Below are positions 56,046 through 64,000 of a stretch of DNA of 64,000 nt, piece after piece; the first letter of the stretch is position 1; every line of letters starts with the position of its first letter. A program made the translations under genes and the position numbers. Origin of the DNA: Chloroflexota bacterium (GTDB lineage: Bacteria > Chloroflexota > FW602-bin22 > JACPRP01); the NCBI GenBank assembly GCA_016210495.1, contig JACQUC010000049.1, positions 1-64,000 of the forward strand. The letters are read 5' to 3'. The notes beneath the pieces are model-generated. The model saw only the letters and a program-made list of their open reading frames with translations, was not told the DNA's origin and did no database searches.

Positions 56046-56879
56046 ATGTCGAACGTGTTACACGAACCGTCTCACGAGCCCCTGTTCTCTCTGGATCTCG
56101 CCAGACTGAGAGCCAGCCTTCCCTATCTGCGACCACACCCTACCAAATGGGGCGCTACAAAAGGGGCAGCTACCCTCATGGTGTTGGGACTTGGCGTGGG
56201 ACTGATGCTGGCGGCGCAGTTGCAGGCTGCGCCACCCAAGCCAAGTACGGTCGCGGAAGGGTCGCGGCAAGTGGCCGGGGCCACCATCGAAAGGCTCGAA
56301 GCAGAGCAGGGGGAGCTCAAGAAGCAGATCAGTCAGCTTCGGGCCCAGATCGCCAACCAGCAGCAGGAAGTTACCTCGCACAAGTACACGCTAGCCGGAC
56401 TGACGCAAGACCTGGAGAGACAGCAGGTCGCGGCGGGCAGCATTCCTCTCAAGGGTTCGGGAGTACGCGTGATCCTCGACGATAGCGCGGCCAAGACGGT
56501 GCCTTCCGGCGACGATCCTGCCTTTTACCTCGTCCACGAATATCACTTGCGCGACGTCGTCAACCTCCTGTGGCAAGCCGGCGCCGAAGCGATTTCCGTC
56601 AACGGCGAGCGGCTCGTTTCCTCCTCGTCGATCTATTGCGTTGGAAGCACTATCATGATAAACGACACCAGGATGTCGCCACCCTTCGACTTTCTGGCCC
56701 TTGGGAACTCCGCAGCGCTGGAAGAGGCACTTCTCAGCCCAGCCAATCTCAAAGCCTTCAAGGTCAGGGTCAAGAGCTACGGCGTACAGTTTAGAGTCGC
56801 GAAGAGCAAGGACATTGTGGTTCCAGCCTTCAGCGGCAGCCTGGACGTAAGGTACGCCGCGATTGAGTATGGTAGGTAG
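56046..56879 (+). CDS. DUF881 family protein (YlxW/X-like), first copy
   Basis: This 277-residue protein has a cytoplasmic N-terminus of about 40 residues, one membrane anchor (about 41-58), a coiled coil (about 80-125, ERLEAEQGELKKQISQLRAQ), and the DUF881 domain (LKGSGVRVILDDSA, VNLLWQAGAEAISVNGERL, and GNSAALEEAL). DUF881 proteins are often found near cell division or cell envelope genes, and their role is unclear. The second copy follows directly. Confidence 0.82.
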   Translation: MSNVLHEPSHEPLFSLDLARLRASLPYLRPHPTKWGATKGAATLMVLGLGVGLMLAAQLQAAPPKPSTVAEGSRQVAGATIERLEAEQGELKKQISQLRAQIANQQQEVTSHKYTLAGLTQDLERQQVAAGSIPLKGSGVRVILDDSAAKTVPSGDDPAFYLVHEYHLRDVVNLLWQAGAEAISVNGERLVSSSSIYCVGSTIMINDTRMSPPFDFLALGNSAALEEALLSPANLKAFKVRVKSYGVQFRVAKSKDIVVPAFSGSLDVRYAAIEYGR

Positions 56880-56888
56880 GTCCATCAG

Positions 56889-57560
56889 GTGCGCAATCGT
56901 CTGTCGCAGGTCAGCTTAACTTTCGTTGCCATCCTCCTGGGCGTGCTGCTGGTCATGCAACTCAGAGTTCAGGGCAGGATCGCCAAGTCGGTGGAAGCGC
57001 AATCTGCGACGGACCAGGCCACGATGATCAGCAACCTTTACGATAGCAACCTGAGCCTACGCAAGGAGGTAGCTCGGCTCAGCGCCGAGCTGGATCAGTA
57101 TCAGGACGCGCCGGGGCAGAACGATCTCGACGCGATGCTTCGGGAGCAAAACAAGCTTAGGATTGCCAATGGGTCGGCCAAGGTATCAGGCCCCGGCGTC
57201 GAAATGACCGTCGTGGCTGACCTGCGCTCTGAGGATCTGCAGGACCTGGTCAACGAGTTCCGCAACGCCGGCGCCGAGGCTATAGCCGTCAACGAGCAGC
57301 GTGTCGTCTTCAGGTCGGCGGTCGGCAGCCATCGGTCCGGGCTCACCGTCAACAACGTGCAGCTCAACTCACCCTATTCTCTGTATGCCATCGGGCAGGC
57401 CGATACACTGGAAAGAGCATTGACGCGCAAAGGCGGCCTGCTGACCTACCTGGAAACGACCTATCCAAATGCCAGGATAAACATATCAAAACGGACCAGG
57501 ATGGTTTTGCCCGCTTATCAGGCCGACTTCGAGTGGCAGTATGCGACGCCAACAAAATGA
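56889..57560 (+). CDS. DUF881 family protein, second copy
   Basis: This 223-residue protein has an N-terminal membrane anchor, a short coiled coil (about 47-72) and a DUF881 domain (VSGPGVEMTVVADL, LVNEFRNAGAEAIAVNEQRV, AIGQADTLERAL). It is shorter than the first copy and lacks its cytoplasmic extension. The GTG start is 9 bases after the first copy's stop. The pair may form a heteromer. Confidence 0.82.
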   Translation: MRNRLSQVSLTFVAILLGVLLVMQLRVQGRIAKSVEAQSATDQATMISNLYDSNLSLRKEVARLSAELDQYQDAPGQNDLDAMLREQNKLRIANGSAKVSGPGVEMTVVADLRSEDLQDLVNEFRNAGAEAIAVNEQRVVFRSAVGSHRSGLTVNNVQLNSPYSLYAIGQADTLERALTRKGGLLTYLETTYPNARINISKRTRMVLPAYQADFEWQYATPTK

Positions 57561-57573
57561 GGATGCCCGAGCC

Positions 57574-57804
57574 CTAGTGGCAGGTGGCACAGCTACTCGA
57601 GGAACATGATGAGCAACCGCTTCCGCCCACACTTTGTACAGCGCCGCCCTCGCTCTTGCTGAAAGAGGCAAAGGTAGACACCAAACGACGAACTTCTAAC
57701 GCTCCACAGCACGGGCAAGGCGCGGCATTGTCGGCCGAGCTAAACCCACGCAGCAACTCGAATTTATGTGCACACGCTGAACAACGATATTCGTACAGGG
57801 GCAC
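57574..57804 (-). CDS. FmdB-family zinc ribbon protein
   Basis: This 76-residue protein starts PLYEYRCSACAHKFE and continues with CPCCG, the FmdB-type zinc ribbon often described as a putative regulatory protein. The C-terminal 20 residues are rich in Gly, Ser and Cys (CSSCSSSSCATC), a common tail in this family. The GTG at 57804 with AGGTGA upstream is preferred over a TTG two codons earlier. Confidence 0.85.
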   Translation of the reverse strand: MPLYEYRCSACAHKFELLRGFSSADNAAPCPCCGALEVRRLVSTFASFSKSEGGAVQSVGGSGCSSCSSSSCATCH

Positions 57805-57848
57805 GCCCAATCACCTCACCATTCTCTTGCTCTGGCACAGAGTCCACC

Positions 57849-57864
57849 TGTATTGTACAATACA
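57849..57864. promoter_or_regulatory. Perfect 16-bp palindrome over a -10 element (operator candidate)
   Basis: TGTATTGTACAATACA is an exact palindrome. Its right half contains TACAAT, and TGGCAC lies 17 bases upstream as a -35 candidate. It sits in the gap between the divergent FmdB and DUF885 genes, 38 bases before the DUF885 start. A dimeric repressor of the GntR type could bind here. Confidence 0.5.
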
Positions 57865-57901
57865 AGTATGCAAGGGTCAAATTCAATAGAGGTGGTGGGA
57901 G

Positions 57902-59569
57902 ATGGTGGCCACAAAGCAATTCCTTGAAACCGCTCGGCAACATTTCGAGGCCTCCTATAGGGCTATGCCCGTCCAGGCCACAACCCTCGGCATCCACGAA
58001 TACGACCACACTCTTGGAGACTACACCAGAAGCGCCCTACAGCAGAATCTTCACAGGCTCAAACAAAGCCGCGACGAGCTCCAGAAGATCGATTCAGGTG
58101 GATTGTCCCTCCACGACAGCATAGACCTCGAGCTCGTCGGCGCCGACGTCCAGCTCGCTATCAACTGGTACGAGAAGACGGCCGAATGGAAACGCAATCC
58201 CAACTTCTACGCCGAGTTGCCCGTGTATGGCGTATTCCTGCTTATCGTTCGCGAGTTCGCGCCTTTCGCGGATCGTATGCAGAGCGCCCTGATGCGTATT
58301 CGCGAGGTGCCCGACATCCTGCAGACCTGCCGGGACAACGTGGACAACCCGCCACGGGTTTTCACGGAGGTCGCCGTCGAAACCACGTCGGGCGGCATTC
58401 AGTTCTTCGAGCACCTCATACCGCGGCTTGCCGCCCGGGTTCCGCATCTGGAAAAGGACCTGCTGTCTGCCAACGCCAGAGCCCTGGCCGCCTACCAGGA
58501 TTTTCTCGTTTTCCTGAACCGCCAACTGCTCCCGCGATCTCAGGGAGAGTTCGCAATTGGCGCGCCGCTCTTCGAGGAGCGGCTCCGCGTCGAGCATATG
58601 CTTGACATCTCGGCGAGCGATCTGGCTGCACTGGGCAAGAAGGTCTTTACCGAGGTCGAAGCAGAGATGCGCCAGCTATCGGCACAGATTGGCGGAGGCA
58701 AGAGCTGGCCCGAGCTTGTCGAGGAGGCCAAAGACGAGCATCCGACGGGCGATAAGCTGTTGCAGGATTATCGCAAAGAGATCGGTCGGCTGCGCTCCTT
58801 TATCGTCGAGAATGATCTTGTGTCACTATCAGCCAACGAGCGTCTAGAAGTCGTCGACACACCGGTGTTTGCACGCAGCACGCTGCCCTATGCTGCATAC
58901 AACCCGCCCGCGCCTTTCGAGTCCGACCAAAAAGGCCAGTTCTGGGTGACGCCGCTCGACACGAGCGCTTCTCAAAAGGATCAGATAGCTCAGCTAAGGG
59001 AGCACTGTTACTACTCGCTGCCGATCATTGCCTTGCACGAGGCCTACCCGGGCCACCACCTTCAATTGGTTCGCTCCAGCAACGTCAGCTCGTACGTGCG
59101 CAAGCACATAGCCAGCAACCTGATGTGTGAGGGATGGGCACTCTACTGTGAGCAACTGATGGGTGAGGTGGGCTACGTTCCGGAGCATATCGCCGCCGCG
59201 ACAGACAACAAGACCAGAAGGATGGGGCTTTTCAAGCTTTTTGTGCTCAAAGACGCCTTGTGGCGCGCTGCGCGCATCATGATCGACGTCGGCTTGCACT
59301 GCCAGGGCATGACCATCGACGAGGCTGTGAGGCTGCTGGTGGATCGGGTGCATCTGTCGGAAGCAGCCGCGCTGGCCGAGGTGCGTCGATACACCGCATC
59401 TCCATCACAGCCCATGAGCTATACGATCGGCAAGATCGAGATTCTTCGCTTGCGGGAAGAACTGAAGGGGATGGGCCTGCGCCAGTTCCACGATCTACTC
59501 CTTGCGAGTGGGACGATCCCGCTAAGAGCTGTGAGTCGGGAGCTTATGCAAGGCCACCAGGATACGTAG
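57902..59569 (+). CDS. DUF885 family metallopeptidase
   Basis: This 555-residue protein has the zinc signature HEAYPGHH near residue 379 and the downstream EGWALYCEQ with a further Glu ligand near 406. This is the DUF885 family, probable carboxypeptidase-like or oligopeptide-cleaving enzymes. No signal peptide is seen, so it is probably cytoplasmic. The ATG has GGTGGTGGGAG upstream. A palindrome over the promoter suggests regulation by a repressor. The TldD/E protease genes follow. Confidence 0.88.
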   Translation: MVATKQFLETARQHFEASYRAMPVQATTLGIHEYDHTLGDYTRSALQQNLHRLKQSRDELQKIDSGGLSLHDSIDLELVGADVQLAINWYEKTAEWKRNPNFYAELPVYGVFLLIVREFAPFADRMQSALMRIREVPDILQTCRDNVDNPPRVFTEVAVETTSGGIQFFEHLIPRLAARVPHLEKDLLSANARALAAYQDFLVFLNRQLLPRSQGEFAIGAPLFEERLRVEHMLDISASDLAALGKKVFTEVEAEMRQLSAQIGGGKSWPELVEEAKDEHPTGDKLLQDYRKEIGRLRSFIVENDLVSLSANERLEVVDTPVFARSTLPYAAYNPPAPFESDQKGQFWVTPLDTSASQKDQIAQLREHCYYSLPIIALHEAYPGHHLQLVRSSNVSSYVRKHIASNLMCEGWALYCEQLMGEVGYVPEHIAAATDNKTRRMGLFKLFVLKDALWRAARIMIDVGLHCQGMTIDEAVRLLVDRVHLSEAAALAEVRRYTASPSQPMSYTIGKIEILRLREELKGMGLRQFHDLLLASGTIPLRAVSRELMQGHQDT

Positions 59570-59868
59570 CGCTGCGGGCGTCGTAACAAGGCATCCTTGC
59601 CGCCATGAGGAACATTGACAACTTGATCGGGTAGTCGCGATAGCATGCGTATTGCTGATGGCAAGTCCGCTGGCCGGTCTAAAGACGTCCTTCGGCGGAA
59701 GGACTACGTCTGCTACAAACCCGTAGCGTCGGTCTCTCTAGATCCGACTGCTTGCCTGTTTGTCGTCACGGATACCTGTTTAAGTTGCTATGGTTCACAA
59801 TCGCGCTTCAAACTTGGGAGTGTGCACGATCGTCAGGCGGACGCGCTCACGGACGAGAGGAGAACACG
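59570..59868. other. Intergenic region before tldD
   Basis: No gene is seen in these 299 bases. It contains one clear hairpin, GTCCTTC/GAAGGAC around GGCG (about 59688-59705), flanked by ACGTC on both sides. AGAGGAGA lies just before the tldD start. No convincing promoter was found. Confidence 0.5.
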
Positions 59869-61323
59869 GTGAAACAACTTACTGAAAGGGCCCTCGACCT
59901 CGCCAACGTGCGCGGCGCGAGCTACGCGGATATGCGTATCGTCAGACGTGAAAGCGAAACCATCAACGTAAAGAATGGGAAAGTGGAGGTTGTCTCCATC
60001 GGCGAGAGCGAGGGCTTCGGCGTGCGCGTGATCGTGAACGGAGCCTGGGGATTCGCGTCGAGCTCGGCGCTAACGCCTGTCGAGGTGGATCGGGTCACCG
60101 ATCTGGCGACCCGCATAGCGAGGGCTAGCAGCACTGTGAAGCAAAGAGACGTCGAGATGGGCCCGCCCATTAGGATCGTGGACAACTACCGCACCCCGAC
60201 GAAGATGGACCCTTTCACCATATCGGTCGAGCAGAAGATCGACCTCATGCTTGCCGGGGATGCGGCCATGCGCCGTGTGCCCGGCCTCTCGGTCGCCGAA
60301 TCCAGTCTCGAAGTGCTGCGCGAGACGGTTACCTTTGCAAGCAGTGAGGGCAGCTTCATCCAGCAGGTGTTAATAGAGTCCGGCGGCGGCATCGAAGCCA
60401 CGGCAGTCGGGGAAGGGGAGGTGCAGAAAAGGAGCTATCCCAACAGTTTTGGCCGCCACCAGGGCAAGGCCGGCTACGAGTTCATCGAGGCAATGAACTT
60501 GCCCGGCAACGGTGAAAGAATCGCCGAGGAGGCAGTCAGTCTGCTGAGAGCCAAGGACTGCGACCCGGGCGTCACAACCATCATACTCGACGCCACCCAG
60601 TTGGCCCTCCAGTTGCACGAGTCCTGTGGCCATCCCATCGAGCTCGACCGTGTGTTCGGGGCTGAGGCCAGCTACGCAGGCACCAGCTTCTTGACCGTCG
60701 ATAAGCTCGGTAGCTTTCGCTACGGCTCGGATTTCGTGAACGTCTTCGCCGATGCCACTGTCCCGGGAGGTCTGGGCACTTTCGGTTACGACGACGAAGG
60801 GGTACCGGCCCAACGCGTTCCTATCGTCTCGAACGGCATTTTCGTCGGCTACCTCACCTCGCGGGAGACGGCAAGCCTGCTGGGGAAAACCAGCAACGGG
60901 GCGGCCAGGGCCGATGGCTGGAACCGCATCCCGCTCATTCGTATGACGAACGTTAACCTGGAGCCAGGGGTTTGGTCGCTACAAAATATGATCGCCGATA
61001 CAGATGATGGCCTGTACATGCAAACCAACAAGAGCTGGAGCATCGACGACAAGCGCCTCAATTTCCAGTTCGGCACGGAAATCGCCTGGGAAATAAAGAA
61101 GGGAAAGCTCGGGCAGTTGGTTAAGAACGCCACATACAGTGGTATCACACCCGAGTTCTGGCGCAGTTGCGATGCCATTTGCGACGGCAGCCATTGGCAC
61201 GTATGGGGCACACCGAACTGCGGCAAGGGGCAGCCGGTACAAACCGCGCGCGTCGGCCATGGGACGGCACCGGCCAGGTTCCGCAACGTGCGGGTGGGAA
61301 TTATTAAGAGGGAAGAGGCTTGA
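59869..61323 (+). CDS. tldD: Metalloprotease TldD
   Basis: This 484-residue protein is the catalytic subunit of the TldD/TldE protease. The zinc motif HESCGHPIELD (HExxxH) lies near residue 247. It also shows the N-terminal ETINVKNGKVEVVS and a C-terminal ISGITPEFW-like region (YSGITPEFWRSC). TldD/E degrades unfolded peptides and matures some microcins. The GTG at 59869 with GAGGAGA upstream is preferred over a longer frame. tldE follows one base after the stop. Confidence 0.92.
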   Translation: MKQLTERALDLANVRGASYADMRIVRRESETINVKNGKVEVVSIGESEGFGVRVIVNGAWGFASSSALTPVEVDRVTDLATRIARASSTVKQRDVEMGPPIRIVDNYRTPTKMDPFTISVEQKIDLMLAGDAAMRRVPGLSVAESSLEVLRETVTFASSEGSFIQQVLIESGGGIEATAVGEGEVQKRSYPNSFGRHQGKAGYEFIEAMNLPGNGERIAEEAVSLLRAKDCDPGVTTIILDATQLALQLHESCGHPIELDRVFGAEASYAGTSFLTVDKLGSFRYGSDFVNVFADATVPGGLGTFGYDDEGVPAQRVPIVSNGIFVGYLTSRETASLLGKTSNGAARADGWNRIPLIRMTNVNLEPGVWSLQNMIADTDDGLYMQTNKSWSIDDKRLNFQFGTEIAWEIKKGKLGQLVKNATYSGITPEFWRSCDAICDGSHWHVWGTPNCGKGQPVQTARVGHGTAPARFRNVRVGIIKREEA

Positions 61324-61324
61324 A

Positions 61325-62662
61325 ATGATAGGCGAGAGTCAGATACGGCGTGTCCTTGAAGCTGCCCTGGCTTTCTCTCGGGCTGACCAGACCGAGGTGA
61401 TGATATCGACTGAGCAGAGCAACCTCACGCGCTTCGCGAACTCTGCCATACACCAGAACGTGGCCGAAAGCAACGCAGAGATGCGTGTCCGGGTCGTCGT
61501 CGGCCAACGTGTTGGCGTGGCCTCACTCAACAGCCTCACGCCTGAAGCCATCAAGCGCGTCGTGGAGACAGCCATTACTATCGCCAAACTTCAGGAGGAG
61601 AATCCAGACCTGGCGCCACTTCCCAGGCCGGCTCCCATCAAGCACGTCGACGCCTACGCCGAGCGCACGGGCGGATTCGGGCCGGAGGAGAGGGCTGGTG
61701 TAGTTGGCACCATCTGTCGCAAGGTCAGGGAGAAGGGTCTGTCGGCGGCGGGAGCTTTTTCCACTGGAGCCTACGAGCTCGCCATCGCCAATTCCCTCGG
61801 CGTTTTTGCCTACCACCCCAGCACCTTGGCGGACATAAATACCGTGATCGCCGCCGAGGATTCCTCGGGGTACGCCGACAGGATAGCCGTCGACGCGGAC
61901 AAGATCGATGCCGAGGAGATCGCCGCCGAAGCCGTGGACAAGGCGCTACGAGGGCGAAACCCCATCGCCGTGGAGCCTGGAGATTACGAGGTTGTGCTGC
62001 AGCCATACGCCGTGAACGACATCCTCGATTTCCTGGCCGACTGCGGCTTCAGCGCCTTGGCTGTTCAGGAAGGGCGCAGCTTTATGGGCGATAAGTTTGG
62101 CCAGAAGATCGTAGGCGACCATGTTACCATCTGGGACGACGGGCTGGATCCCGGCGGTATTCCGACGCCGTTTGATTACGAGGGCGTCCCCAAGGAGAAG
62201 GTTACGTTCATCGCCAACGGCGTTGCAAACGACGTGGTCTACGATTCTCACACGGCTAAGCGGGCCGGCAGGAAGTCGACCGGGCATTCTTTGCCTGCAC
62301 CAAATACCTACGGGCCTTTCCCGATGAATATGTTTATGGCTCGGGGGACGGCCACCGAGGCAGAAATGGTCAGGTCTACACGCAAGGGCATCTTGGTCTC
62401 GCGCTTCTGGTATACGCGCACCGTTCACCCTCTCCCTGTCATCGTCACAGGTATGACGCGAGACGGAACGTTCCTCATCGAGAACGGCGAGATAACACGG
62501 CCTATCAAGAACCTGCGGTTCACGCAAAGCTACCTGCAAGCGTTATCGAATCTCCAGTTGATCGGCAAGACCACTAAGCTCCAGCGCAGTTGGGTGGGCA
62601 CAAGCAGTGTGCCGGCCCTCAAGATCGGCAAGTGGACGTTCTCATCGGCAACAGAGTATTGA
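61325..62662 (+). CDS. tldE: TldE/PmbA-like protease subunit
   Basis: This 445-residue protein is the non-catalytic partner of TldD. It aligns along its length (NLTRFANSAIHQNVAE, RVRVVVGQRVGVAS, GDKFGQKIVGDHVTIWDDG) but lacks the HExxxH motif. It starts one base after the tldD stop and is surely co-expressed. The TldD/E pair forms a heterodimer that threads extended peptides. Confidence 0.9.
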   Translation: MIGESQIRRVLEAALAFSRADQTEVMISTEQSNLTRFANSAIHQNVAESNAEMRVRVVVGQRVGVASLNSLTPEAIKRVVETAITIAKLQEENPDLAPLPRPAPIKHVDAYAERTGGFGPEERAGVVGTICRKVREKGLSAAGAFSTGAYELAIANSLGVFAYHPSTLADINTVIAAEDSSGYADRIAVDADKIDAEEIAAEAVDKALRGRNPIAVEPGDYEVVLQPYAVNDILDFLADCGFSALAVQEGRSFMGDKFGQKIVGDHVTIWDDGLDPGGIPTPFDYEGVPKEKVTFIANGVANDVVYDSHTAKRAGRKSTGHSLPAPNTYGPFPMNMFMARGTATEAEMVRSTRKGILVSRFWYTRTVHPLPVIVTGMTRDGTFLIENGEITRPIKNLRFTQSYLQALSNLQLIGKTTKLQRSWVGTSSVPALKIGKWTFSSATEY

Positions 62663-62666
62663 GGTG

Positions 62667-62696
62667 TTGCTCAGTCCACGTGACTTACAGTATAAT
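62667..62696 (+). promoter_or_regulatory. Sigma-70-type promoter for fabF
   Basis: TTGCTC (62667-62672) and a perfect TATAAT (62691-62696) are 18 bases apart. The GGGAGGAGGAAG ribosome binding region begins near 62731. Confidence 0.6.
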
Positions 62697-62751
62697 AGCC
62701 AGGCGGCACTGGGGAGTTGGGTGATTTGTAGGGAGGAGGAAGTACTGTAAA

Positions 62752-63990
62752 TTGAGTGGGAGAGTAGTCATTACGGGCGTCGGCGCCATTTCCCCCTTGG
62801 GTTTGGATTTCCCAACAACTTGGGAGGCCGTGCTGGCCGGGAAGTCCGGTGTGGACCACATCACGCTTTTCGACGCGAGCCAGCACCAGAGCAAGATCGC
62901 GGGCGAGGTGAAGGGCTTCGAGCCCGAGAACTACATGGACCGAAAAGAAGCCCGCCGCATGGACCGATTCATGCAGCTCGCCGTCGTGGCGGCGGGGGAG
63001 GCGCTCAGGGACGCGGGCCTGAAGATCGACGCCAGCAACGCCGAAGATGTGGGGGTCTTCTTCGGCAGTGGTATCGGGGGCATAACGACGCTGTCGCAGC
63101 AGTTCAAGGTGCTGGCAGAGAAGGGCCCCAACAGACTAAGCCCATTTCTCAGCACCATGTTCATCGGCAACATGGCTGCCGGCCAGGTAGGCATAAGCTT
63201 TGGCGCTAAAGGGCCGAATCTGTGCACTACCACGGCGTGCGCCAGCGGCGGGCACGCCATTGGCGAGGCGTTCGAGACGATCCGCCGAGGCGCGGCCAAG
63301 GCGGCCATAGCCGGCGGAGCAGAGGCGGCCGTCACCGCCATCAGCGTCGGGGCTTTTAACGCGATGAACGCCCTGTCGACGCGCAACGACGAGCCCGCCA
63401 AGGCCAGCAGGCCCTTCGATGCCCTCCGAGACGGCTTCATCGTCGCCGAGGGGGCTGCCGCACTAATCCTCGAGGACTACGACTTCGCGGTGAGAAGAGG
63501 CGCTCGGGTTCTGGCGGAGATGGTCGGTTACGGGGCCAGCGCCGACGCCTTTCACGTCACGGCCCCGCCCGAGGGTGGCGCCGGAGCCGTGCAAGCCATG
63601 CGCCGAGCTCTCCAAGAGGCTGGCTTACTTCCTGAGGAGATTAGCTACATCAACGCGCACGGCACTTCAACGCAACTGAACGACAAGGCCGAAACGTTGG
63701 CCATTAAGGCGGTCTTTGGCGAGTCCGCCCAGAGGATCCCCGTGAGCTCCACCAAGTCGATGACGGGGCATCTGATTGGCGCCGCGGGCGCAATGGAAGC
63801 GGCTTTTTGCGTGGCCACCATAAACGCCAATGTTGTCCCTCCCACCATCAACCAGGAAAACCCCGATCCCGATTGCGATCTCGACTACGTGCCCAACGTC
63901 GCTCGCCGGCAGCAGGTCGACGTCGCCCTGTCCAACTCGCTCGGCTTTGGCGGGCATAATTCGACGTTGATCGTCAAGCGTTTCGAGTGA
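62752..63990 (+). CDS. fabF: 3-oxoacyl-[acyl-carrier-protein] synthase II
   Basis: This 412-residue condensing enzyme extends fatty acids bound to acyl carrier protein. The active-site triad is visible: Cys in TTACASGGHA (near 162), His in NAHGTSTQLND (near 302) and His in KSMTGHLIGAAGA (near 338). The length is normal for FabF. The start is a TTG (TTG AGT GGG) with GGAGGAGG about 12 bases upstream. It ends just before the right edge. No other fatty acid gene is in the window. Confidence 0.95.
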   Translation: MSGRVVITGVGAISPLGLDFPTTWEAVLAGKSGVDHITLFDASQHQSKIAGEVKGFEPENYMDRKEARRMDRFMQLAVVAAGEALRDAGLKIDASNAEDVGVFFGSGIGGITTLSQQFKVLAEKGPNRLSPFLSTMFIGNMAAGQVGISFGAKGPNLCTTTACASGGHAIGEAFETIRRGAAKAAIAGGAEAAVTAISVGAFNAMNALSTRNDEPAKASRPFDALRDGFIVAEGAAALILEDYDFAVRRGARVLAEMVGYGASADAFHVTAPPEGGAGAVQAMRRALQEAGLLPEEISYINAHGTSTQLNDKAETLAIKAVFGESAQRIPVSSTKSMTGHLIGAAGAMEAAFCVATINANVVPPTINQENPDPDCDLDYVPNVARRQQVDVALSNSLGFGGHNSTLIVKRFE

Positions 63991-64000
63991 GGCCTTGCCC

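Noticed and set aside
59752..59868. N-terminal extension of TldD
   Set aside because: The extra residues do not resemble TldD, and the GTG at 59869 has a strong ribosome binding site.

Overview
The window is high-GC bacterial DNA that fits best with the Chloroflexota, with moderate confidence. The reasons are coenzyme F420 genes (fused CofG/CofH, CofD, CofC, CofE), lipoproteins with long Ala/Pro/Thr linkers, paired DUF881 proteins, many GTG and TTG starts, and several dispersed GC-rich hairpin repeats. No rRNA, tRNA or CRISPR array was seen.

Layout. 1-9.2 kb holds a TAXI-type solute-binding lipoprotein, an isochorismatase-like protein, an M50 membrane protease, a Tat-exported metallophosphoesterase, a three-subunit molybdenum hydroxylase (2Fe-2S, molybdopterin and FAD/4Fe-4S subunits) and the remnant of a peptidoglycan amidase. 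9.4-14.1 kb is an F420 operon: fbiC, an FbiB-like nitroreductase, cofD and cofC. 14.1-29.0 kb is a complete type 1 BREX phage-defence island (brxA-brxB-brxC-pglX-pglZ-brxL). A RecF-like ATPase and an HNH protein are embedded between pglX and pglZ, and a scar before them contains the tail of a second pglX. cofE and an FrhB-like flavoprotein follow on the other strand, so the island lies inside the F420 locus.

31.2-37.3 kb holds an interrupted membrane-protein gene, a membrane GAF protein, and a TasA-like surface protein with its SipW-type signal peptidase and a second likely SipW client. 37.4-42.3 kb is uvrB-uvrA. 42.4-51.9 kb, on the minus strand, runs from a tungsten-type aldehyde:ferredoxin oxidoreductase through a GrdB-like selenoprotein (in-frame UGA followed by a SECIS-like hairpin) and a GrdE-like protein lacking the pyruvoyl-forming cysteine, to a solute-binding protein, a two-module ABC permease and a histidine kinase. 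This is the most unusual block: a glycine-reductase-type selenoprotein pair without the rest of the known glycine reductase genes.

52-64 kb is mostly housekeeping: a coiled-coil zinc ribbon protein, RNase HI, a MazG fusion, DUF1461 and DUF881 membrane proteins, an FmdB zinc ribbon, a DUF885 metallopeptidase, the TldD/TldE protease and FabF. Short hairpin repeats beginning GTAGGGGCG are scattered throughout; in three places their TAG is the stop codon of the neighbouring reading frame.
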